Positions 57,523-64,000 of a stretch of DNA of 64,000 bases are shown here, one piece after another. The stretch covers positions 3,596,001 to 3,660,000 of the forward strand of contig JAOVFP010000009.1 in NCBI GenBank assembly GCA_025738555.1, in the 5' to 3' direction. The DNA is from Cyathus striatus. Its lineage: Eukaryota; Basidiomycota; Agaricomycetes; Agaricales; Nidulariaceae. A program made the position numbers and the translations under genes. Position 1 is the stretch's first letter. Each line of letters begins with the position of its first letter. Under the pieces are notes generated by a model. That model saw only the letters and a list, made by a program, of their open reading frames with translations. It searched no databases and had not been told where the DNA came from.

Positions 57523-59024
57523 GTTTCTCTTTCATTTTCCGCTTTTTCATTGTACATTTTTGTTCTTATGTATAGATGTATATTTTAAATGTTATAATAA
57601 CACTAAAATAGTCTTAAATCGATTATGAAGCTATTTTTTTTCATGAAATATTTTGTTCAAGTGTATTTCCCACGCTTAATTGAAATGCCTTACATTTTTA
57701 TCAATTATGCCGCTCGAATGGGAAGATAATATCAAAACAATAAGATAGTCTTTCATTGACTGGGAAGCTATGTTTTTTCATGAAATGTTTTTGTTCCTTT
57801 GCTTTTCTCACGCTGAGCTGAAGTTTCTTACAACGTTGTCTTGATGCTATCAGACTTCAGTCCAACTTAAACTCTGTTCAACTATGCTCTCTCGTGAGTT
57901 CTGCTATGTATTTATGCATACTATATTTACGATAATCATAGCCTTCAAAAATTGTCCGTCAGCACTACCAATCACCGTTTCGTCGTCGAGAAGCTCACTA
58001 TTAGTAACCCGGTGTCCATCGGAAATAGCATTGACTATTGTGTCTTTGCTAATTGTGACAGTCCCACTGGTGTTCTTCATAATTGAAGCCGTCGAGCCAG
58101 CCTTTCCCTTATCTTTTTCTATGGTTTTGTAGATTGCGAACTGACTTTGAGTATTTTCAGTGTGTTTACCAGATATGGCCGTCTCCGACACTGTCAGATG
58201 CCAGTGGATGAAGGAAATTACGCTGAACATTTGTACAGTAGTGGATCTACTTGGTAATGGACAGAAATGAGACAGCGCGTACTTTATTACACCCAATCAT
58301 AAGCAATTATTACATATATTGTATACGTATCAGATACATGGGAAGGAAGATATTTCTCGTGCAGTTGTGGTTGTCGATTCAAGCGCCTGTGGAAGGTAGG
58401 CATGGGCGGCACAAATAATATTTTATATCTGAATAAATAATAAGCAGTAGATTGCAGTGACTCGACTTCAAACGTCTTCCATACCACAAATGTGAAATGA
58501 TTAACACAGCTATCTCACTGCCCTTCACGTCGATTATATGTTAAATTTTAAAAACAACATTTGTTCGCATGACTACTACTATGACTTCGAGACATTAAAT
58601 TTCATAAACCCATTCTAATTCTCCAGATCACCTCATTTCTTGTGTTTATAGCTTTTCACTTCCAAGGAGGCAAAGTTTACCAGTAGATTACCATGATAGC
58701 ATTGTAAGATACAGTGTAAGAAAATGTAAAACAAAGTTTTACAAGAAAAGCATGTGCAATGAAATGAATCCGAGTCTCTCAGAAACTATGTCTTAATGGT
58801 GAATAGACAAAATAGTGCCCCGATGCTTTTGCTCTCAGACCGGATACATCCAACTCTTGCTAGCGCATGCTTAAAACTTAAGAACTTCAGGGACTTAGAT
58901 AAGTGTTTGTAAAGCAAAAATGATCGATTTAAGACTATTTTAGTGTTATTATAACATTTAGAAACATACATCTATACATGAGAACAAAAATACACAATGA
59001 AAATGCGGAAAATGAAAGAGAAAC
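57523..59024. mobile_element. Inverted-repeat-bounded segment, possible DNA element
   Basis: Arms of about 100 bp: 57523-57624 is the inverse of 58923-59024 with few differences, sharing GTTTCTCTTTCATTTTCCGC. The left arm region is followed by a tandem duplicate (about 57610-57700 and 57745-57835, shared TTTTTTCATGAAATRTTTTTG). No clean target duplication was seen at the arm ends, so the class is unknown. Confidence 0.5.
57904..58296 (-). CDS. Hypothetical 130-residue open frame within the inverted-repeat segment
   Basis: The frame is open for 130 codons with ordinary composition and CG-normal sequence. I do not recognise it, and the hydrophilic middle has no motif. It starts at an ATG at 58296. 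It may be cargo of the inverted-repeat element or chance. Confidence 0.25.
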   Translation of the reverse strand: MGVIKYALSHFCPLPSRSTTVQMFSVISFIHWHLTVSETAISGKHTENTQSQFAIYKTIEKDKGKAGSTASIMKNTSGTVTISKDTIVNAISDGHRVTNSELLDDETVIGSADGQFLKAMIIVNIVCINT

Positions 59025-59049
59025 CATAGAATACAGCACCCCTTCCCTA

Positions 59050-59640
59050 CAGCAACCGAACTACAGTACGGCGATTAATTTCCCACTCGGAGCGGCATAG
59101 AATTACTGTCATGTGCATAAGGATCTTGACGCGAACAATGGCACGACACGCGAACAGCGAAACGTTCGGAGAATAAAAGGAATGTGGAAGGGAGGAATGA
59201 CAAGGTGGCGGGAGACACGCTAACAGCAAAACATATCGGGGTAAAGGGGAAAGAGGAAGCGAGGAATAACGAGGGGGCAGGATATGGGCCACCCCCACCC
59301 ACATCTCTACGTAAAATGAAACCACCGCCTCTTCCCCCCTCGCTATCAGTCTCTCTGACAGCATCTCGTATGAAAAATATATGTGGTTATGTATATAAGT
59401 AGATAAGTAGCAGTGCAATACAATATTTTTGTTTTAATTTCTGTCCCCCCAGCTGTGTTCTTGCACACTCAACAAATTAAATGAATTATCGATCAACCTG
59501 TGTTTATATCTACTTATTTGAAATAAGGAATGGTTCGAAGCAATGTAAATTAAAGTGAAATAAGCAGTGCGTAGCTCAATCAGAATTAAAATGAGTTTTA
59601 GTCGAGAGAAATAGTTGATACCGAATTAAAACGATTTAAA
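59050..59640. other. Intergenic stretch, nothing recognised
   Basis: Purine-rich 59170-59340 gives long mirrored frames on both strands without recognisable content. Confidence 0.35.
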
Positions 59641-59649
59641 TAAACGACT

Positions 59650-62325
59650 CTAATTGAAGATCAAGACTGAATGAACTGATACTATATCGACGGAAACCTT
59701 CGGAGCTGGTACATTTTCCTGCTCAGTGCTTCTTTCTGCTGTAGACAGAAATAAGCTATCATAACATGTATTAAATAGTGATGGATATACATACCGCTTT
59801 CTTAGCTTCTCTGGGGCAGCGTCCGTTTCCAAAACTCGTTTTGTTGCAACTGGTCCAGGGAGTGCGCCAAATTGCTGGAAGACCCATGTTATGTCTTCTA
59901 CTGCTTCCCAAAGGCTTTCCGAAGTTTCTGTCGGGCCGTCTGACGACTTTTGAATTGTGCTGACCCACCAAGACAGAGATACCACAACGCTGCATAATCC
60001 CAATGCACCGCCGCGGAACAATGTTCCCCATTGACAATTCTCTGATGGAATCGACCGAGTACGGCTAGCTTTACGCCATTTGGGTTGCATTTCGGTCCAC
60101 CATGTAATCCATGAACTGCCAAATTCGGACGCGGTTATTTGCGGTACTGCAGATGTACTCCGATGACGACAAATCCACCATGCCAATTCTTTGGGACGTT
60201 TTGTCGTAGGAAAAGGCTGTTATAATATATAAGTATACTGGTTGTAGCTTTTGATGAAGGATGGTTACTTACAGATTCCTCAGGCATTTTCTGCTCGAAA
60301 TTTTGCCATTCTTTGATAAGTGCCTTCCAGCGTGGGTCAGATGAAACATTAGTCAAATACTTGACATATTGTTGGGCGTATTTCGGCAATGAATCGATGC
60401 TATCTTCGCCAGGAGAACTCACATTGTCTGTAGACTTTCTACTATTAGGAAAGTCAGTGATAACAGATTCCGATGATAAGTGTAAGCCATGCTTACCATG
60501 TAGTATGCTCCTCCTGGTAAATGGAACTCGTAGCCATGCTAGCCATGTCCGCTAACCCATCGGCTGTTGTCCTTTCCAGTTGCGAGCTTTCATCATGATC
60601 GGATGTGTCTCCCGCATTGACAGGTGGTTGGGAAGTTGCCCTAGAATAGAATGAATGAATAATGATTGATAGAATGTAATAGTACCCACCGAATACCACT
60701 ACTTTGACATTCTACTGCAGCTTCAGAAGTTAACCTACATATAGTTTGTAAGTATGTGGTTGGTCTAACATGTATATACGTACTTCTCAATGCTCTGTTC
60801 ATTATTTGCTATAGTTATATCATTAGCACTGACGAAATGAATGGTCCGTCAGTTGTTTGCACAATGATAAAGGGGGTAAGCTCTTACTGAGGTAACTCAT
60901 CGTCTATCGTAGCTAGACGGGAAGATCTGCGAGGTGTCACATTGACACTTCCTTTTGGTTTCCTGGGACCACGCTTGACAACCTTCTTGGCGATACTGGG
61001 TGGATGACCTTCTTTTTCCCAGTTTGCCTTCATCTCCTTCATTACGCTATCAATTTTATTCATGCGATCAAGACGGTCAGCCTCGTTTCTACTCATACGG
61101 CTCCCATCAGAAGTGGTCACATACTCAACTGGTTGTAGAGTAGGACCAGCATCGATATTTTCGTCCTCTGTTTCCTGAATATGCTCTTGTGCTCCTTCTT
61201 TCCCTTTTCCTTTACCTTTACCACTGGATTGTCCATCTGAACATATAATGTCTGCGTCAAGGCTGCGTGAATCACACTCATCTATGGCTTTAGAAACTTA
61301 GTTGGTATGTCTTACTGAAAGACAAGCACACTTACAGAAGCAGTGATTTAGGAAGTCATCAAATTTATCCGAAATTTGTTCTCCAAAATTCGCACTTCCC
61401 ATCCATGTCTCCCAGGAATTTCCCTCCTCGTCACCACCATAGTGGTAGCTACATGATTTTAGTGAGTAAATATGAATCTTTTATGATCAACTTACATCGC
61501 TGCATCCATCGTTCCACCACGTGACGGACATGGCCCACCTGCAAGTACAGTGAAGTTCCACCCAGTGCGTTTTGAAAGTTCTGGAATTGTTTCAGTGAGG
61601 GCTGCTTCAAGCTTCTTTATCGCCCTAAACGAAAATGTGAGTCTTACATATGTTACATCATATAGAAATGTGTTTTACTTACGTGTCGTATGCTATATTT
61701 CTTGCTGCAATGCTTTCGTCCTTTGGAATCACCCCACTCCTCTTTTGACACAACTCTTGTAGGTGCGCCTGTACCTCGTCCTTACATCCTGGGTTTCAAG
61801 CTCATAATGTCTCTTGATTGACTTGTTTTCGAATTCGTAGCGTGAAATAGGCTCAGAATCCTTCTGACTCGAATGTTGGTACTCATCCCACTCATCATCG
61901 ATGAGTGCATCCATGTATTCCTCATACAGCATGTAGTAAACTTGCCATTCCTGTGTCACGGTCTCCCCTTTTGCCTGAGGCCTCCGCTTGATATTGAGAA
62001 GACCTTTGGAAGACAGAGAGTTGCGGATGTAATTGCGGAACCAACGGCTAAGCCTCTATGCACAATGTAAGCCATTTATTCACATTAAAAATAGATGAAT
62101 ACTTACACCACGCATTTCTTTCCACTTCTTAATATCTGCCTTTTCACCGTACACATTCCACTTGTCCATTTCTTCTTTGGTGGCTGTTGGTCGACCCCAT
62201 GTATCCTCCCAATCTGAATACAAGTTCCTTAGCCATGGTGTCGACTTCCCTTCATCCCTAGCACGGTTGTAACCTGGTATTTTCGCCACCAGCCAGTTCC
62301 ACTGCTTTGAATCTGCCCAGGTCAT
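59650..62325 (-). pseudogene. Member of an expanded Agaricomycete family of unknown function, one apparent frameshift
   Basis: At least ten exons read on the minus strand: 62325-62107, 62055-61683, 61624-61496, 61448-61336, 61287-60888, 60828-60784, about 60735-60691, about 60641-60499, about 60435-60273 and about 60228-59790, with a last exon to about 59650. The N-terminal half contains K-K-W-K-E-M-R then R-W-F-R-N, and then A-I-K-K-L-E-A-A-L-T-E-T-I...T-G-W-N-F-T-V-L-A-G-G-P-C-P-x-x-G-G, a motif set typical of a large uncharacterised multi-copy Agaricomycete family often close to transposons. The centre is Lys/Arg- and Ser-rich with G-K-G-K-G-K-G-K. The C-terminus has R-P-K-E-L-A-W-W and W-E-A-V-E-D-I-T-W-V, also typical. 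In exon 2 the frame is lost at about 61783: a single missing base would rejoin V with K-D-E-V-Q-A-H-L-Q-E-L. Apart from this it is open, so either a recent mutation or a sequencing error. Cellular role unknown. Confidence 0.65.
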
Positions 62326-62329
62326 GTGT

Positions 62330-62815
62330 TAGTGTAGTAGTTGAGGAGTGTGAGGAGTGTGGTTAGGAGAACAGGAGTGACAATGACACGGTTGAGTAGT
62401 GAATACGTCTGAGGTTTGGGTACGAAATGATACTCAGCTTTGGACCAACAAGTATATGTGGCATACGTGGCAAGCGATGCAATCTTGTGGACTGTTGGGG
62501 ACACTAATGCTTGGACAGGGTACTGTGGTGCTCGGTTCTGAAATCTAACCGAACTAGAGTATCTACAACTTTGTAATAGTGTACAAATCTGTGTTATTGA
62601 AAGATAACGGTGACACACCATTGTTGTAAGTTTAACTATGTACATCTTGGTAGTGGTCTATACAATGAATGAGTAGTCAATACTACTGCATACTTCACTT
62701 CCTTTAACCTTATCCTATCCATCCAGCACCCACATGATGCCAATGACACTCTTGTCATACTTATAAAACGTCACCCTAAGAAGCAGCTTCCCTCGCATAT
62801 TTTATAGCTGCTTGT
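62330..62815. other. Upstream region of the minus-strand gene, no other gene seen
   Basis: A 107-codon minus-strand frame at 62322-62645 overlaps the start of the previous gene and has no recognisable content. Confidence 0.35.
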
Positions 62816-63175
62816 CTTGATTTAATTACTGTTGACTTCAGCGGGGTAAGAGAACGAGTTGTGTCTTTAACATCCATTACTGCAGATACCTTGTATGCGT
62901 GTGATTCGATTACAAGATGAAATACAGATATGAACAAAGGGAGAGGAGTGGTGTATTGACAATTGGTTGGGTATCGTGCATGAACGTAATGCTATCTTGA
63001 GTTTCCGTCCATTTGACTTCAGCTGCAGAATTGGAGGAAGGGATATGTCTTCAACATCTATTTCTGCATTGGCGTCGTTATTTGAATACAGATTATGAAC
63101 GTATGAGAATGGAGAGAGGGTAAGATGAGTTGATAAGATTGGATATCACACGTAAATAATAACCACTCCGTCAGG
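62815..63175. repeat. Divergent tandem duplication, two units of about 180 bp
   Basis: GACTTCAGCGGGGTAAGAGA with TTTAACATCCATTACTGCA at 62835-62885 matches GACTTCAGCTGCAGAATTGG with TTCAACATCTATTTCTGCA at 63015-63070, followed by further similar sequence. Confidence 0.5.
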
Positions 63176-63574
63176 CACTCACCTGATTATTGTTGTGGTC
63201 TGCAGGTGACGACAAAGTTGGTGTATTCCTATGAATACATGCAAGGTAAGTACACTCGAATAGAAAAGAAGTAAGAGAAGGGTGAACGAAAGGAATGAAG
63301 AAATAGACAGAAAGAATATAGAGGGCAAGAAATCATGCTATAATAGATAAGTAGTGCTATATACATAACAATTATATCTAAGTGAACGGGAGTTCAGACA
63401 CTTGGGCTGAGTGTTTGGTTGGCCTATGTAATTATGCAAGGCTACACAAATGGAGGAGTATTGCATAAATAGTGAAAATTTAAATATTACTTGAATCCTA
63501 GTAGAAATCTGACATACATTTATAAAGTTCGGATTAAAATTTGCTTGACACTGATTTGTTTTGAAGAAATATTT

Positions 63575-63765
63575 AAGAAATATACCGTATAACCATAAAG
63601 GACGGTTATATGGCCATAATTTTACAGTCTCTATACGGACAGAGCCGTAACTGTTACTGTACCATACCAACCCTCCCAAAATCCTTCGACAGGATGGTTA
63701 TGGGTCCGTATATATGGTTACCGTATACCTGTACAGTACGGTAACGGTGTACAGTCCTACGCTTG
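63575..63765. repeat. ACCGTA-rich block, possible transposon terminus
   Basis: The words ACCGTATAACCAT, GGACGGTTATATGG, GGTCCGTATATATGG and TACGGTAACGGTGTACAGTC recur in both orientations. Such clusters are seen near the ends of hAT-type elements; the other end was not found in the window. Confidence 0.4.
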
Positions 63766-63769
63766 GCTC

Positions 63770-64000
63770 ACCAATTTGGAAAGATATCGCTCTTCCTTGC
63801 TAATATTCATATGTGAGAAGGTAATGTAAATCCTTTGGAGTCTACGGCACTTTCAAAATTCAGATCATCAGCCATGCCTAACAAGAATCACGCCGTCATA
63901 ATAAAATCAACGTTGATACATCATTATGCACCCCGCCATTCTTAATGATCCACTTACACCAGCATGCACTTATGTTGAAGTCTGTTATTGGTCTTTTTGG
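63770..64000. other. Window end, nothing recognised
   Basis: No open frame or motif of note. Confidence 0.3.

Overview
This is fungal nuclear DNA, most probably from an Agaricomycete (Basidiomycota). Genes are cut by many 48-74 nt GT-AG introns. The recognisable families are typical of that class: a 7-TM membrane protein, a P450 fragment, a small secreted SH3-type protein, a DUF7025-type AAA ATPase, a NACHT NTPase with the basidiomycete N-terminal motif, and a hAT transposase. Repeats make up more than half of the window. CpG is scarce in most of them, and homologous copies differ mainly at CG to TG/CA sites, as expected from methylated-cytosine decay rather than classical ascomycete RIP. No species is claimed.

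Layout. 1-8.7 kb is a CpG-normal gene island: P450 remnant (904-1325), intact 7-TM gene (1407-2569, minus), decayed CpG-rich sequence (3.4-5.3 kb), tRNA-Ser(AGA) (6411-6492) and a secreted SH3-like gene (7110-7628). 9.0-34.3 kb is a CpG-poor transposon graveyard. It holds two nested long-TIR elements with 9-bp target duplications (9004-11268), an unclassified 3.2-kb repeat carrying a solo LTR (11596-14806), an SPT5/KOW-like pseudogene split by a palindromic MITE (16471-20268), a tandem array of tRNA-like units (20680-21975), a second solo LTR (22475-23390), LINE fragments, and a giant decayed multidomain gene (25787-33433, minus) with a DDE-like segment, a USP-like cysteine peptidase segment and a PHD finger. 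34.4-38.6 kb is mostly repeat-derived. 38628-42997 is a nearly intact hAT element with an 8-bp duplication. 45.3-52.2 kb is a second gene island with an intact AAA ATPase and a NACHT gene whose 3' end runs into a copy of the 3.2-kb repeat family (52202-54757). Two minisatellites follow (54.84-57.04 kb). 59650-62325 (minus) is a multi-exon gene of an expanded Agaricomycete family of unknown function with one apparent frameshift.

How it fits together: the living genes (7-TM, SH3, AAA, NACHT, tRNA-Ser) sit in CG-containing islands, and the rest is layered insertions whose order can be read from target duplications. The most unusual items are the giant USP/PHD transposon-type gene with its SPT5-like neighbour on the same strand, the tRNA-like tandem array, and the nested elements with a paralogous empty site elsewhere in the window. 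Gene models below were spliced by hand from GT-AG signals and frame continuity; family names rest on recognised motifs, not on database searches.
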